In this document: positions 13,343 to 23,844 of the stretch, piece after piece
Layout of the letters: each line of letters starts with the position of its first letter
Numbering within the stretch: the first letter of the stretch is position 1
Source of the DNA: an uncultured Bacteroidota bacterium
GTDB taxonomy: Bacteria > Bacteroidota > Bacteroidia > AKYH767-A > OLB10
Direction: 5' to 3'
NCBI GenBank assembly: GCA_903847585.1
Contig: CAINEC010000048.1
Coordinates: forward strand, 24,189-88,188
Length of the DNA: 64,000 nt
The notes under the pieces: model-generated
Database searches by the model: none
What the model was told of the DNA's origin: nothing
The model's input: the letters and a program-made list of their open reading frames with translations, nothing else
Made by a program: the position numbers and the translations under genes

Positions 13343-13501
13343 TTGAATTTCAATGAACTATTTAAACGTCCCGTAAAATCGGATTGCAAATTTACTAAAT
13401 GATTTGATTGAAACAAGCATTCTGCATAAAAAAAATTAAAAATCTTCGTTTTTTTTTGAAAAACCCTTGATTGCCATCATTTCAGGATGCAAAGAAAATA
13501 A

Positions 13502-13528
13502 AAAATGCGGACATAAAGCCCGCATTTT
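13502..13528 (-). terminator. Rho-independent terminator of hpf
   Basis: AAAATGCGG acataaagc CCGCATTTT, just downstream of the hpf stop. Confidence 0.7.
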
Positions 13529-13548
13529 AACTATATCTAATTACCAAT

Positions 13549-13848
13549 TTAATTACTTCTTAATTTTTCTTTGTACTTAGTAATCTGCTTTCTTAAAGCG
13601 TCTACAGCACTGTCTGTCGCTTCTTCAAATGATTTGCATTGCTCACTTGCAAACATTGTTTTGCCAGGAGTATTCAATTTTATTTCAGCAATTTTATTTT
13701 CCTTCTCCGTACTCTTATCTAATCTAAGAAATACTTCGCCATCAATAATGTCCTCATAAAAGTGAGTTAGCTTCTCAATTTTTTCTTCAACAAATGCTAG
13801 TAATTTACGGTCTGCATCGAAGTGGATGGATTGAACTTTTAGTTTCAT
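13549..13848 (-). CDS. hpf: Ribosome hibernation-promoting factor (HPF/YfiA family)
   Basis: MKLKVQSIHFDADRKLLAFVEEKIEKLTHFYEDIIDGEVFLRLDKS...; short S30AE protein. Confidence 0.92.
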   Translation of the reverse strand: MKLKVQSIHFDADRKLLAFVEEKIEKLTHFYEDIIDGEVFLRLDKSTEKENKIAEIKLNTPGKTMFASEQCKSFEEATDSAVDALRKQITKYKEKLRSN

Positions 13849-13874
13849 AGTTTTATCTTTTTTAAAATAAGTAA

Positions 13875-14780
13875 TTATGCTTTTGGAAAGGCCTGCTTAT
13901 AGACCTCTTTTAATTTTTCTATTGTATTATGCGTGTAAACCTGTGTAGCCGATAAGTTGCTATGACCAAGCAATTCCTTAATAGCATTAATATCCGCCCC
14001 ATTGTTCAACATTGTTGTAGCAAATGTGTGTCTTAGAATATGCGGACTCTTCTTCTTACCTGTGCTCACCATTTTGATATTAGCCTTTACAATACGATAA
14101 ACGAAGACTGGATACATTTTGTTACCTTTATTATCAGTAAAAAAATAATGACAATTCATACTCAAGTCATTTAAAAATTCTTTTCTGAGCTTTAAATACT
14201 TTTCAATCACCTGTTTAAAACCAATTGTAATAGGAATTTGCCTCACCTTATTTCGCTTACCTGTCACAGTTACAGATAAATTATGCAAATTAACATTCTC
14301 GATTTTCAATTCTATTAACTCTGATAAACGTACGCCTGTTCGGTAAAAAAAATCAAGAATAAGAAAATCTCTTGCTTGCTCGTATACGCTACCATCATTC
14401 GACATATTATCAAATAACGCATCCATCTTTTTATCGTCAAGAAATTCTGGCAGCTTTTTAGAAACTTTTGGCGCTTGAATTTTCAACATAGGATTTCTAT
14501 CAATAACGCCCGTTTTGATTAAAAATTTATAAAATGATCTAAGGGCTGTAATTTTTCTATTAACCGATTTTGGATCTATTCCGTTTTCCATTAAGGATAC
14601 AACCCATGAACGAATAAACAAATGACTTACGTCTTTAACATCATCAATCTCGTAGGTATCTCTAATAAACTTTGAAAACTGACCTAAATCGGTTTGATAA
14701 CTGATAATCGTATGCTTTGAAAATCTACGTTCAACAGTCAGGTAGTTTAAAAAAAGATCAATTTCCTGCACAAGCAACAA
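13875..14780 (-). CDS. xerC: Tyrosine recombinase, XerC/XerD-like
   Basis: 301 aa; TGVRLSELIEL, HILRHTFATTMLNNGADINAIKELLGHSNLSATQVYTH (R..HxxR..H..Y). Confidence 0.85.
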   Translation of the reverse strand: MLLVQEIDLFLNYLTVERRFSKHTIISYQTDLGQFSKFIRDTYEIDDVKDVSHLFIRSWVVSLMENGIDPKSVNRKITALRSFYKFLIKTGVIDRNPMLKIQAPKVSKKLPEFLDDKKMDALFDNMSNDGSVYEQARDFLILDFFYRTGVRLSELIELKIENVNLHNLSVTVTGKRNKVRQIPITIGFKQVIEKYLKLRKEFLNDLSMNCHYFFTDNKGNKMYPVFVYRIVKANIKMVSTGKKKSPHILRHTFATTMLNNGADINAIKELLGHSNLSATQVYTHNTIEKLKEVYKQAFPKA

Positions 14781-14880
14781 GTTTTACATTCAACGTAAAT
14801 ATAAACCTGAATAGTATCTTTTCGCAAGGCTCATGGAAATTAAATTCAATACTTATCGACAGTATATTAACAAAATAAAA

Positions 14881-14910
14881 ATCCTGACCCAATAAATATT
14901 GAGTCAGGAT
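14881..14910 (-). terminator. Terminator downstream of rpsU
   Basis: Minus strand ATCCTGACTCAATA..TATTGGGTCAGGAT followed by TTTTA. Confidence 0.7.
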
Positions 14911-14935
14911 TGTATGACGAAGTAACCAGCTAATT

Positions 14936-15130
14936 TTAAGCCTGCACTGCTGAAATCAATGTGTTCTTGTAAATCGCTTTCTTAATTTCTGTACGGCGAG
15001 TTACTGAAGGTTTTTCGAATGCTTGACGAGATCTTAATTGCTTAACAATACCAGTCTTTTCGAACTTCTTCTTGAATTTCTTAAGCGCTTTGTCAATTGT
15101 TTCGTTTTCCTTGATAGGTACAATAATCAT
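14936..15130 (-). CDS. rpsU: 30S ribosomal protein S21
   Basis: 64 aa; MIIVPIKENETIDKALKKFKKKFEKTGIVKQLRSRQAFEKPSVTRR. Confidence 0.97.
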   Translation of the reverse strand: MIIVPIKENETIDKALKKFKKKFEKTGIVKQLRSRQAFEKPSVTRRTEIKKAIYKNTLISAVQA

Positions 15131-15166
15131 AATTTAAATTCCTCTAGATTTCTATTAAACGGACGG

Positions 15167-15197
15167 CAAAAGTAAAAATATTTTAATTGAAAACAAA
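15167..15197 (-). promoter_or_regulatory. Bacteroidota-type promoter of rpsU (TTTG-N19-TACTTTTG)
   Basis: Minus strand TTTG (15194-15197) and TACTTTTG (15167-15174), ~37 bp upstream of the ATG. Confidence 0.6.
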
Positions 15198-15216
15198 TTG
15201 ATTTTTAAAAATTTGT

Positions 15217-18126
15217 TCACAAATTGGCCAAAAAGACCTCCCCCAAATCCTTCACAGCCGCTTTAAATTCGATTTCAAGCTGCAAAGCAATGCCTTTTAG
15301 TCCTGAACTATCTTTTGCACGCCCTTTAGCTTCCATCTCCTTACAAAGTGCCGAAATCTTTACAGCCCCAATATTTAAACAAGTTCCTTTTAACTTATGT
15401 GCCGACTTCCAAACAGTATCCAAATCGTTACGATTGAGAGCATCGTTAATCGTAGCAATCAATTTTGGAACTTGCAGGGCAAACATTTCTAATAACTGAG
15501 CTGTAAAATTTTTATCGGAAGCCTTCCCTATTTCAACTAATCGTTTTACTGTAGCAAGATCGAGCGTATCAGACTTGCCAGCTAGAGGAGCGGCAGATTT
15601 TACGGTTGTTTTTATTGTCACCTCAGGATTAGGATTTTTAACCCATTTAACTAGCATCCTCTCTAAATCATCAATAGTTATCGGCTTAGAAACATAATCA
15701 TCCATTCCTGCATCAAGACATGCTTTTCTATCTTCAGGAGATGCAAATGCTGTCATTGCAATAATAACAGGTCCCAATTGACCATATTTCATTCTTATTT
15801 GCTTTGTAGCCTCAAAGCCATCCATTACATTCATTTGAATATCCATGAAAACCACATCGTACTTGGTTTTACCAACAGCAACAACCGCATCACCTCCATC
15901 ATTCACTGAGTCGATTTGATAACCAATTCGATTAAATAATTTAGTGGCCAACAATCGATTAATTTCATTATCCTCCACTAAAAGAATTTTAGCTGGTAAT
16001 TGCTTACCCATCTCGAAGTTTGGCTTGTCACTCGCCTGGCTCTTAGGTCGGGTTTCTTTAACTTTTGTTTCCACAATTTTAGTTTCTTTCGTTTTAACTG
16101 TAAAGTAAAAATCACTCCCCTTACCAACTATACTGTCGGCCCAGATTCTCCCACCCATCAATCCAACTAATGTCTTGCATATAGTTAGCCCAAGGCCTGT
16201 GCCTCCATATTTTCTAAATGTTGATTGGTCTGCCTGCGTAAATGCATTAAAAGCGATATCCATCTGCTCAGTTGTCATTCCCATTCCTGTATCGCTTACA
16301 GTAAACTTCAAAAACAAATCCTCACCGCTTCCTTCTGCAACCACATCAATAACAATCTTTCCATGCTCTGTAAACTTGATGGCATTCCCCACTAGATTCA
16401 TCATCACCTGACGTAATCTCGCCTTGTCGCCCAATACTGCTTCAGGGACATTAAGCGCGATATTGGATTTAAGAATCAGCCCTTTTTCTTTTGCTTTTGC
16501 TGATAAGATATCAATGGTTTCTTCTATGACATCTACTACATGAAACGGAGCCTCTTCGAGCTGCATCTTATTCGCCTCGATCTTTGAAAAGTCAAGAATG
16601 TCGTTAATAACTTGTAACAACGCCTCTCCGCTCAATCGCATAATATCCACGAACTCCTTTTGTTGCTCATCTAAACGAGTATTATTTAGCAATTCGGAAA
16701 TTCCAATTAAACCATTTAAAGGCGTACGAATTTCATGACTCATCACTGCTAAAAACTCGGACTTCGCCGCGGTAGCCGCTTCAGCTTTTTCTTTTGCTAA
16801 TCTTAACTCTTCTTCTTTATGCAAACGATCGGTGATATCGCGAGCTGAAAAACTAATCCCAGTAATTAACCCGAGTTCATTTTTCATCGGATACAGCATC
16901 ACCTCGTAAAATGTAAATACACCTTGCGATTCATGACTATCATTATAATTGATGGTCTCACCTTTCAATACTGATTGTATACGACCAACCCACAATTGTT
17001 TATAGCCAGGCTTTAATTTGTTAATGAGATTATCACCTTCTTCCAACAACACTTCATAACAATCTCTGAATAACTTCTTCGCTTGTCCATTGATTACAGT
17101 AACAAGTCCAATAGCATTCAACGACATAATCGACTCGCCTGTATTTTCAACTAACTCAATTAAATTTTCGCGGTTGGAAAGTAAATTGTCTATTGTCTTC
17201 TTTGAATCTGTGTTATCAAAAGCGGTTATAAAAATGACATTTCTAGAAGGTAAAAATGCAGCCATCAAATCGACAACTGCTTTCTTTCTGTTTTTTGTAA
17301 TAATACTTCTTTCTACACTGGATACTGTGGAAACACCTTTAACAAGATCGCTCAACCACTTTTGGTGGATGACAGAGTGCGATGGATGTATTAAATCCTG
17401 CAGCGTAATTTTTTTAAGTTCTTCAACAGTATATCCAGTGATATAGGCAAAATGCTCGTTGACATCAACAAAACGCTGAAAAACATCAATAACAGCAACT
17501 GCATTACTATCGTCTTGAATGGAATCGATTTCTGCTACTGCTGGTGAATGCTCAACATAGTTATTATCTTCCACTTTTGCAACTTCAGGATTGGTAACGA
17601 TTGCCTCTTGAGTAGATGGTGTCGATATTGAATTTCCTACGACATTCCCAGAGCTTTTGGAAGGGATTATTTCTTCTTTTACTAATGGATGATCGAACTT
17701 ACATACGAAGTCGCCATTTTTAAATCGCAACATCGAAATAACTAACGGCATGATATGCCCATTCTTGTTTTTACAATTTATACTTTGACGAGTAAGTCCA
17801 CCATTCTCAGTTGCCACCAACAAGAACTTTATCTCTTCATTTGTTAATTGATCATCGAAAAAATCTGCAAATGATAATTCTTTTAAAACAGATCGCTGAT
17901 ATATTGCAAAAAGTTGTAATGCCATCTGATTAGCATCCAAAGCAGCGTATTTATCCGCACTAAATAGTATAGATGGCAAATCTTGTTGCTCTAAAAACAA
18001 CGACAGCGAAAGATCATCGTTGGTGTCTGATTTTTTCTTACCAAAATGCTTGGAAAAAAAATAAGCTGACACTCCAATAATTACCAGAGTTGTAAAAAAT
18101 AAAATCCAAACGATTGTGGGCATCAT
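15217..18126 (-). CDS. Hybrid sensor histidine kinase (TM - PAS domains - HisKA - HATPase_c - REC - Hpt)
   Basis: [26 protein letters not shown] (H box), [18 protein letters not shown] (G box), [19 protein letters not shown]...[13 protein letters not shown] (REC), C-terminal [16 protein letters not shown] (Hpt). Confidence 0.95.
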   Translation of the reverse strand: MMPTIVWILFFTTLVIIGVSAYFFSKHFGKKKSDTNDDLSLSLFLEQQDLPSILFSADKYAALDANQMALQLFAIYQRSVLKELSFADFFDDQLTNEEIKFLLVATENGGLTRQSINCKNKNGHIMPLVISMLRFKNGDFVCKFDHPLVKEEIIPSKSSGNVVGNSISTPSTQEAIVTNPEVAKVEDNNYVEHSPAVAEIDSIQDDSNAVAVIDVFQRFVDVNEHFAYITGYTVEELKKITLQDLIHPSHSVIHQKWLSDLVKGVSTVSSVERSIITKNRKKAVVDLMAAFLPSRNVIFITAFDNTDSKKTIDNLLSNRENLIELVENTGESIMSLNAIGLVTVINGQAKKLFRDCYEVLLEEGDNLINKLKPGYKQLWVGRIQSVLKGETINYNDSHESQGVFTFYEVMLYPMKNELGLITGISFSARDITDRLHKEEELRLAKEKAEAATAAKSEFLAVMSHEIRTPLNGLIGISELLNNTRLDEQQKEFVDIMRLSGEALLQVINDILDFSKIEANKMQLEEAPFHVVDVIEETIDILSAKAKEKGLILKSNIALNVPEAVLGDKARLRQVMMNLVGNAIKFTEHGKIVIDVVAEGSGEDLFLKFTVSDTGMGMTTEQMDIAFNAFTQADQSTFRKYGGTGLGLTICKTLVGLMGGRIWADSIVGKGSDFYFTVKTKETKIVETKVKETRPKSQASDKPNFEMGKQLPAKILLVEDNEINRLLATKLFNRIGYQIDSVNDGGDAVVAVGKTKYDVVFMDIQMNVMDGFEATKQIRMKYGQLGPVIIAMTAFASPEDRKACLDAGMDDYVSKPITIDDLERMLVKWVKNPNPEVTIKTTVKSAAPLAGKSDTLDLATVKRLVEIGKASDKNFTAQLLEMFALQVPKLIATINDALNRNDLDTVWKSAHKLKGTCLNIGAVKISALCKEMEAKGRAKDSSGLKGIALQLEIEFKAAVKDLGEVFLANL

Positions 18127-18200
18127 TGGTTGTTATACACTTTTTGAGGGCCACTTATTCGGAATTTATCTGAAAAAGTTACACAAATCGATAAGTATTT

Positions 18201-19928
18201 TTAGTTAAACTCCTTGATTTTACTTTCCAGGAAATCAGCTAGACTCTTAACATACCCTTCGGAAAAATCAAACTCAATTCCCGCAGTTTTATAAATTTCA
18301 CCGATTGGTTTTGTATATCCTAATGCTAGCGCCTCGAGATATTTTTGCAAAGTTGCACTTTCATCGTTGGAAAAGTTCTTCCACATAGCAATTGCTCCTA
18401 ATTGGGCAAAACCATATTCGATGTAGTAAAATGGAACCTCATAAATATGTAATTGCTTTTGCCATAAATTCTCTTTAGCCTCTTCTAATCCATCCCAATT
18501 AACTGCTTTTCCTGAAAAACGACTATAAGTTTCTTTCCATGCTGCGCGACGTTCTAAACGAGTATGAGTAGGATTAAGATATAACCAGTGCTGGAAAGCA
18601 TCTACAGTCGCAATCCAAGGCAATCCCTTAATTACATCTTCAATATGTTTCAACTGAGCTCTTTTCAACTCGCTATTATCAGCGAAATAACTATCCCAGT
18701 ATTTCATCGACATTAACTCCATCGACATTGAAGCTAATTCAGCAACTTCACTAGGAATATTCTTAAAATCTACTAATCCTAAAGGCTGATCAACAATTGA
18801 CTGTACTGCGTGACCTCCTTCATGCACCATTGTTACTAAATCACGAAGAGTGTTAGTTGAATTCATAAAAATGAATGGCAATCCTGATTCATATAAAGGG
18901 TAGTTGTATCCACCAGGAGCCTTTCCTTTACGAGATTCAAGATCGAGATGTTTACGACTTTGTAATTCCTGAATACAACTTCCTAAAAACGGATTCATCT
19001 TATTAAAGCAATGAATTGTTTTTTCAATTAAATCTGCATGTCCGTTAAATGGACGTAAAACAGATTTACCCTCTGGCTCAGCGGCTAAATCCCAAGGTCT
19101 TAAATCTTCTAAATTTAAGTCTTGTTGATGCGCTCTTTCACTTTGTTCTACTAATGGAACAAGGTGTTTTTCTACTGCCTCATGAAATTTAAAACAATCT
19201 TCTGCGGTATAATCAAAGCGCCCAAGATTAGCAAACATATAATCGCGATAATTATTAAACCCTGCGTTCAATGCTATTTTATGACGTAAAACAAGTAGTG
19301 CATCAAACAAGTCATCGAGTTTTTCTCTGTCTTGTAATCGACGCGACATCATTTTGCGATAAACTTCTTCACGTTTTGTTCTATCGTGAAGCTCCAGATA
19401 ATTGCCAGCTTGTTGCATCGTCAATTCTTTACCATCAACCTCTACCGACATAGCGCCAGCAATTGCAGCATACTCTTGCTCCTTATTTTGCAATTCAGCA
19501 ATAAGCGGAATATTTTCCTCTCGGAATAACTCAACACGTTGTTTTAGCTGACGCAATAAAATATCAAAGCCTGACTTGGTGTAAGAATCAAGTCCTTGAA
19601 AAGCTAATAGTTTTAAATCGAGATCATTACTATATGGAGCAATTTTCGGCTGAATTTCAGACACAAAAAAAGTGTAATCGTTTACATATTGCTCATTGGT
19701 TGTATCGCAACTCATTCGAATATATTTCCAACCAACATCTTCTTGCAAAGCAGCTTCTAATTCACTTCTATCATTAAGCCATTGTTCAAAATCAGCATTA
19801 ATGCTAAGTGTTCTGTTTTTCAAGTCTTCAAAATAAGGAAGCAGGTCATCCCAGCTTTTATATGAAAATTCTTTAGGCAAAAATGTGCGGATAGTTTTAT
19901 ACGCTAGTAAGTCGTTATTGAAATTCAT
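18201..19928 (-). CDS. M3 family oligoendopeptidase
   Basis: 575 aa; zinc motif LVTMVHEGGHAVQSIVD (HExxH) and M3 C-terminal features. Confidence 0.93.
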   Translation of the reverse strand: MNFNNDLLAYKTIRTFLPKEFSYKSWDDLLPYFEDLKNRTLSINADFEQWLNDRSELEAALQEDVGWKYIRMSCDTTNEQYVNDYTFFVSEIQPKIAPYSNDLDLKLLAFQGLDSYTKSGFDILLRQLKQRVELFREENIPLIAELQNKEQEYAAIAGAMSVEVDGKELTMQQAGNYLELHDRTKREEVYRKMMSRRLQDREKLDDLFDALLVLRHKIALNAGFNNYRDYMFANLGRFDYTAEDCFKFHEAVEKHLVPLVEQSERAHQQDLNLEDLRPWDLAAEPEGKSVLRPFNGHADLIEKTIHCFNKMNPFLGSCIQELQSRKHLDLESRKGKAPGGYNYPLYESGLPFIFMNSTNTLRDLVTMVHEGGHAVQSIVDQPLGLVDFKNIPSEVAELASMSMELMSMKYWDSYFADNSELKRAQLKHIEDVIKGLPWIATVDAFQHWLYLNPTHTRLERRAAWKETYSRFSGKAVNWDGLEEAKENLWQKQLHIYEVPFYYIEYGFAQLGAIAMWKNFSNDESATLQKYLEALALGYTKPIGEIYKTAGIEFDFSEGYVKSLADFLESKIKEFN

Positions 19929-19944
19929 ATTGTTTAAGAATAAA

Positions 19945-19968
19945 TAAGCCCCTTAAATAAGGGGCTTA
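19945..19968. terminator. Stem-loop between the DUF5606-like gene and the M3 peptidase
   Basis: TAAGCCCCTT AAAT AAGGGGCTTA, 10-bp perfect stem. Confidence 0.55.
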
Positions 19969-19977
19969 CAACTAGTA

Positions 19978-20502
19978 TTAAGATTCTTTTTCTGTTGATT
20001 TTTTTGCTGCTCTTTTTTTAGGAGCTTTTGGTTTTTCTACAACTTCCTCTGCTGCAGCTTTTACTTCTTCCACCACTTCTTCTACTTGCTCTGTAGCTGG
20101 ATTCATTGCAGCTTCGCTTTCAGGAGATCCCACCATATCTTTAATTAAGCTATACCATGCAAAGATTTTACGGATGTCAGAAATGTGTACTCGCTCTTCA
20201 TCGTATTCAGGCAATACTTTTTTTAATACTCCTTTTAAATCTGCTGGTTCAGATTTAGCATTTACCGAAGTTGACAAAGAATCGTTTTCTTTCATCTTTT
20301 TAAATGCATCATAAAGAGGCATATCTTCTTCGTAAGTATATATTGCTACATCTTTTAACATGACAATTCGCTGAGTAGCTGAAACTGGCATTCTTTTGTT
20401 ATCTGAAATACCTTCAACAACAAAACCTCCATTACGCATCTGCGCTACCATCTTGTACAAACCCGGACTTCCCGGCACTGAAATAATTTTCTCGAAACTC
20501 AT
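19978..20502 (-). CDS. DUF5606-like Bacteroidota conserved protein with Lys/Glu/Ala-rich tail
   Basis: MSFEKIISVPGSPGLYKMVAQMRNGGFVVEGISDNKRMPVSATQRIVMLKDVAIYTYEEDMPLYDAF resembles the DUF5606 core. Confidence 0.75.
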   Translation of the reverse strand: MSFEKIISVPGSPGLYKMVAQMRNGGFVVEGISDNKRMPVSATQRIVMLKDVAIYTYEEDMPLYDAFKKMKENDSLSTSVNAKSEPADLKGVLKKVLPEYDEERVHISDIRKIFAWYSLIKDMVGSPESEAAMNPATEQVEEVVEEVKAAAEEVVEKPKAPKKRAAKKSTEKES

Positions 20503-20706
20503 AGTGTTATTTTATTGAGGTTGCAAAGGTAAAATAATGTTTGATATTTCATAACCCCAAATATTATTTAATCATAAATCAATGTGTTAGACCTCTGAAA
20601 ATTACTCACAGTTATAAACAACAAAAACAGTTGATTTCTTTTTCTATTCACCTCAAATTATCGGTTTTTAATTTTTAAATTCGGAAGATTAAATTTTGTC
20701 TTAATT

Positions 20707-23115
20707 ATGTCGAGCAGAGCAATAAAAAAAGTTGCAGTACTTGGTTCCGGAATAATGGGTTCGCGTATTGCATGTCACTTTGCCAATATTGGCGTTTCTG
20801 TACTATTATTGGATATTGTTCCGAAAGAACTAACAGAAGAAGAATCAAAAAAAGGAATTACGAAAGATCATCCCGCTTTTAAGAACAGAATTGTGGATGC
20901 ATCGCTTAAGAACACCCTTCAATCAAAGCCGTCCTCTCTATATTCTCAATCGGGAATAAGCTTAATTCAGACGGGAAACTTTACGGATGATCTGTCAAAA
21001 ATCAGCGAATGCGATTGGATTATTGAAGTAGTAATAGAGAATTTAGGAATTAAAAAGCAATTGTATGACGAAGTAGAAAAGCATAGAAAGCTTGATACAT
21101 TAATCACAACTAATACGTCTGGGATTCCTATTGGATTATTAACTGATGGACGAAGTGAAAATTTCAAACAACATTTTTGCGGCACTCATTTTTTTAATCC
21201 ACCGCGTTATTTACGATTATTAGAAATTATTCCTGGAAAAGAAACAAAAAAAGAAGTCATCGATTTTCTTATGAACTATGGCTCTCTTTTCTTAGGAAAA
21301 ACTACTATTGAGTGCTTAGATACCCCTGCGTTTATTGCAAACAGAATTGGCGTTTATAGTATTCTATCGCTGTTTCATTTAGTAGAAGAATCAGATTTTA
21401 CAATTAACGATATTGATCTATTTACTGGAACAATTATCGGCCGACCTAAATCGGCGACATTCCGAACTTGTGATGTTGTTGGATTAGATACGCTTGTGCA
21501 TGTAAGTAACAATTTAGCAGCAGCCCTTCCCGAAGGAAACGAAAAGAAAACGTTTGAGCTTCCTGGATTTGTTTCGCAAATGATGGAAAAAAAGTGGCTA
21601 GGAGATAAAACGAAGCAAGGCTTTTTCAAAAAATCAAAAGACGAAAAAGGAAAAACTATTTATTTGTCGCTAGACTTAAAATCATTTGAATACAGTCTTC
21701 AAAAAAAGAACAAATTCGAGTCGATTGAAAGCGCAAAAGGAATTGACGATACCAGACAACGCATAGCAATGCTCATGCAGGCAAAAGATAAAGCCGGCGA
21801 CTTTTTCAGAAAGTCATTCTTCAGCTTGTTTGAGTTTGTATCGAATAAAGTAAATGAAATATCTCCCGACTTATTTCGTATAGACGAGGCGTTAGAAGCA
21901 GGATTTGGGTGGGAATTAGGTCCGTTTAAAACATGGGACGCGATTGGGATTAAAGAGTCCATTAAAGCAATGGAATCATTAGAATTTAAACCTGCGCCAT
22001 GGATTTATTCCATGCTAGAATCAGGAAATAGCTCATTCTATAAATTTGAGAATGGTATTGGTAGTTATTATAATCCTAATACGAATTCCTATGACCTGAT
22101 TCCTAATCAGCAATCAAGTGTTCAGCTGTATCCTTTGCGCAAAGAGAAAACAGTTTGGAAAAACAGTGGATGTAATATCATTGATATTGGTGAAGATGTA
22201 ATTTGTTGTGAGTTCACAACCAAGATGAATACGATGGGCGGGGAAGTCATTGCAGGAGTTAATAAAGCAATTGAGTTAGCAGAGAAAAATTATAAAGGAT
22301 TAGTGATTGGAAATGAAGGGGCGAACTTTTCGGCAGGCGCTAATCTAGCTATGATTTTCATGATGGCCATTGAACAAGAGTACGACGAAATTGATATGGC
22401 AATCCGAATGTTTCAGAACATGAATATGCGTGTACGTTATTCTTCAGTACCAGTTGTTGTAGCTCCATTTGGATTAACCTTAGGTGGCGGCTGTGAAATG
22501 ACTTTACATGCCGATAAAGTGCAGGCGCATGCAGAACTTTATACAGGACTTGTAGAGTTTGGCGTTGGATTAATTCCGGGTGGGGGTGGCTCAAAAGAAA
22601 TGGCATTGAGATTTTCAGATTCATTGAAGGATGGTGACATTCAATTAAACACTTTACGATCTAATTTCTTAACGATTGGACAGGCGAAAGTTTCGACATC
22701 TGCAAAAGAAGCATTTGAGATGGGAATATTAAAAGCAGGAAGAGATGCTATAAGTATGAACAAAAACCATTTGCTTTTCGATGCAAGAAATAGTGTTGTT
22801 GCACTTTCTGATGCAGGCTATACCCAACCACAACAACGAAAAAACATCAAAGTACTCGGTAAACAAGGTCTCGGACTAATATGGGTAGGGGCAAACAGTA
22901 TGAAAAGCGGAAATTATATTTCCAGTCATGATGAGTATATTAGTAAAAAGCTTGGTTATGTGATGTGTGGAGGTGAATTATCTTCTCCAACTGAAGTATC
23001 TGAGCAGTACCTTTTAGACCTTGAAAGAGAGGTATTTCTATCGCTAACAGGCGAAAAAAAGACCTTAGAACGCATTCAATCAATATTAACTACCGGAAAA
23101 CCTTTGAGAAATTAA
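20707..23115 (+). CDS. 3-hydroxyacyl-CoA dehydrogenase / enoyl-CoA hydratase fusion (FadN-like)
   Basis: N-terminal Rossmann KKVAVLGSGIMGSRIACHFANIGV; THFFNPPRYLRLLEIIPG; C-terminal crotonase NTMGGEVIAGVNKAIELAEKNYKGLVIGNEGANFSAGANLAM. Confidence 0.93.
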   Translation: MSSRAIKKVAVLGSGIMGSRIACHFANIGVSVLLLDIVPKELTEEESKKGITKDHPAFKNRIVDASLKNTLQSKPSSLYSQSGISLIQTGNFTDDLSKISECDWIIEVVIENLGIKKQLYDEVEKHRKLDTLITTNTSGIPIGLLTDGRSENFKQHFCGTHFFNPPRYLRLLEIIPGKETKKEVIDFLMNYGSLFLGKTTIECLDTPAFIANRIGVYSILSLFHLVEESDFTINDIDLFTGTIIGRPKSATFRTCDVVGLDTLVHVSNNLAAALPEGNEKKTFELPGFVSQMMEKKWLGDKTKQGFFKKSKDEKGKTIYLSLDLKSFEYSLQKKNKFESIESAKGIDDTRQRIAMLMQAKDKAGDFFRKSFFSLFEFVSNKVNEISPDLFRIDEALEAGFGWELGPFKTWDAIGIKESIKAMESLEFKPAPWIYSMLESGNSSFYKFENGIGSYYNPNTNSYDLIPNQQSSVQLYPLRKEKTVWKNSGCNIIDIGEDVICCEFTTKMNTMGGEVIAGVNKAIELAEKNYKGLVIGNEGANFSAGANLAMIFMMAIEQEYDEIDMAIRMFQNMNMRVRYSSVPVVVAPFGLTLGGGCEMTLHADKVQAHAELYTGLVEFGVGLIPGGGGSKEMALRFSDSLKDGDIQLNTLRSNFLTIGQAKVSTSAKEAFEMGILKAGRDAISMNKNHLLFDARNSVVALSDAGYTQPQQRKNIKVLGKQGLGLIWVGANSMKSGNYISSHDEYISKKLGYVMCGGELSSPTEVSEQYLLDLEREVFLSLTGEKKTLERIQSILTTGKPLRN

Positions 23116-23148
23116 ATAAGTTATTAATTTTAACACCTGAAAAACCTA

Positions 23149-23799
23149 TTGCATATGCATAAGTACAAAATCTTAATCTTGTCCCTTCTGATGATTCCTT
23201 TTATTTGTTTTTCACAAACAGAGGAAAAACCGAAGTATGCTCCGGGCAAAGAAAAACACCGTAACAAAACAGATGAATTTGGTCAGAAGCAAGGTACGTG
23301 GAAGACTTTTAATTCTTACGGTGAAATCATGACAGAAGTTGAATATCTTAATGACAAGCGTCAGGGAGTTTCTAAGCGTTACTATCCTTATAGTAAGTTG
23401 ATGGAAGAACAAGAATTCCAAAATGGTATCAAAGAAGGTGTTTACAAAAGATATTATTACTCTGGCACTGTGAAGCAAGAAGGAGAATATATTGCTGGTA
23501 AGAAAGACGGTAAATGGACACGTTACTTTGAAGATGGAGAAGTTGCAGCAGAAGGATCTTATAAGAATAATAAGAAGGATGGTGAATGGAGAACATTTAA
23601 TCGTAAAGGTCAATTAATTGCTACGTCAACTTACAAAGATGGTATTGATCAGAAAGCAGCAGCTGAAGAGGCAAGAAAAGCTGCTGAAGCGAAAAAGGCT
23701 GCCGATGCTAAGAAAGCAAAAAATAGCGGAAAGCCAGGAGGCACACCGGCTCCATCAGGAGGTAATACTCCTGCTCCAGCGGATACAACCAAAAAATAA
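23149..23799 (+). CDS. Secreted MORN-repeat (YwqK-like) protein with low-complexity Ala/Lys/Pro tail
   Basis: Signal peptide MHKYKILILSLLMIPFICFSQ; repeats such as YFEDGEVAAEGSYKNNKKDGEW and YYSGTVKQEGEYIAGKKDGKW. Confidence 0.85.
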   Translation: MHMHKYKILILSLLMIPFICFSQTEEKPKYAPGKEKHRNKTDEFGQKQGTWKTFNSYGEIMTEVEYLNDKRQGVSKRYYPYSKLMEEQEFQNGIKEGVYKRYYYSGTVKQEGEYIAGKKDGKWTRYFEDGEVAAEGSYKNNKKDGEWRTFNRKGQLIATSTYKDGIDQKAAAEEARKAAEAKKAADAKKAKNSGKPGGTPAPSGGNTPAPADTTKK

Positions 23800-23809
23800 T
23801 TTCAATCAT

Positions 23810-23834
23810 AACCCGCTGAAAAGCGGGTTTTTTT
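23810..23834 (+). terminator. Rho-independent terminator downstream of the MORN gene
   Basis: AACCCGCT GAAA AGCGGGTT TTTTT. Confidence 0.85.
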
Positions 23835-23844
23835 ATAAGATAAT

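Noticed and set aside
13875-14780. Tyrosine recombinase as evidence for an integrated element
   Set aside because: Full-length XerC/D-like protein in a housekeeping context (hpf, rpsU, tuf) with no mobile cargo, so a chromosome-dimer-resolution type role is more likely.
22358-22624. 88-aa minus-strand ORF inside the FadN-like gene
   Set aside because: Antisense to a conserved coding region and no recognisable domain; the same holds for the minus ORFs at 20967, 21375 and 21699.
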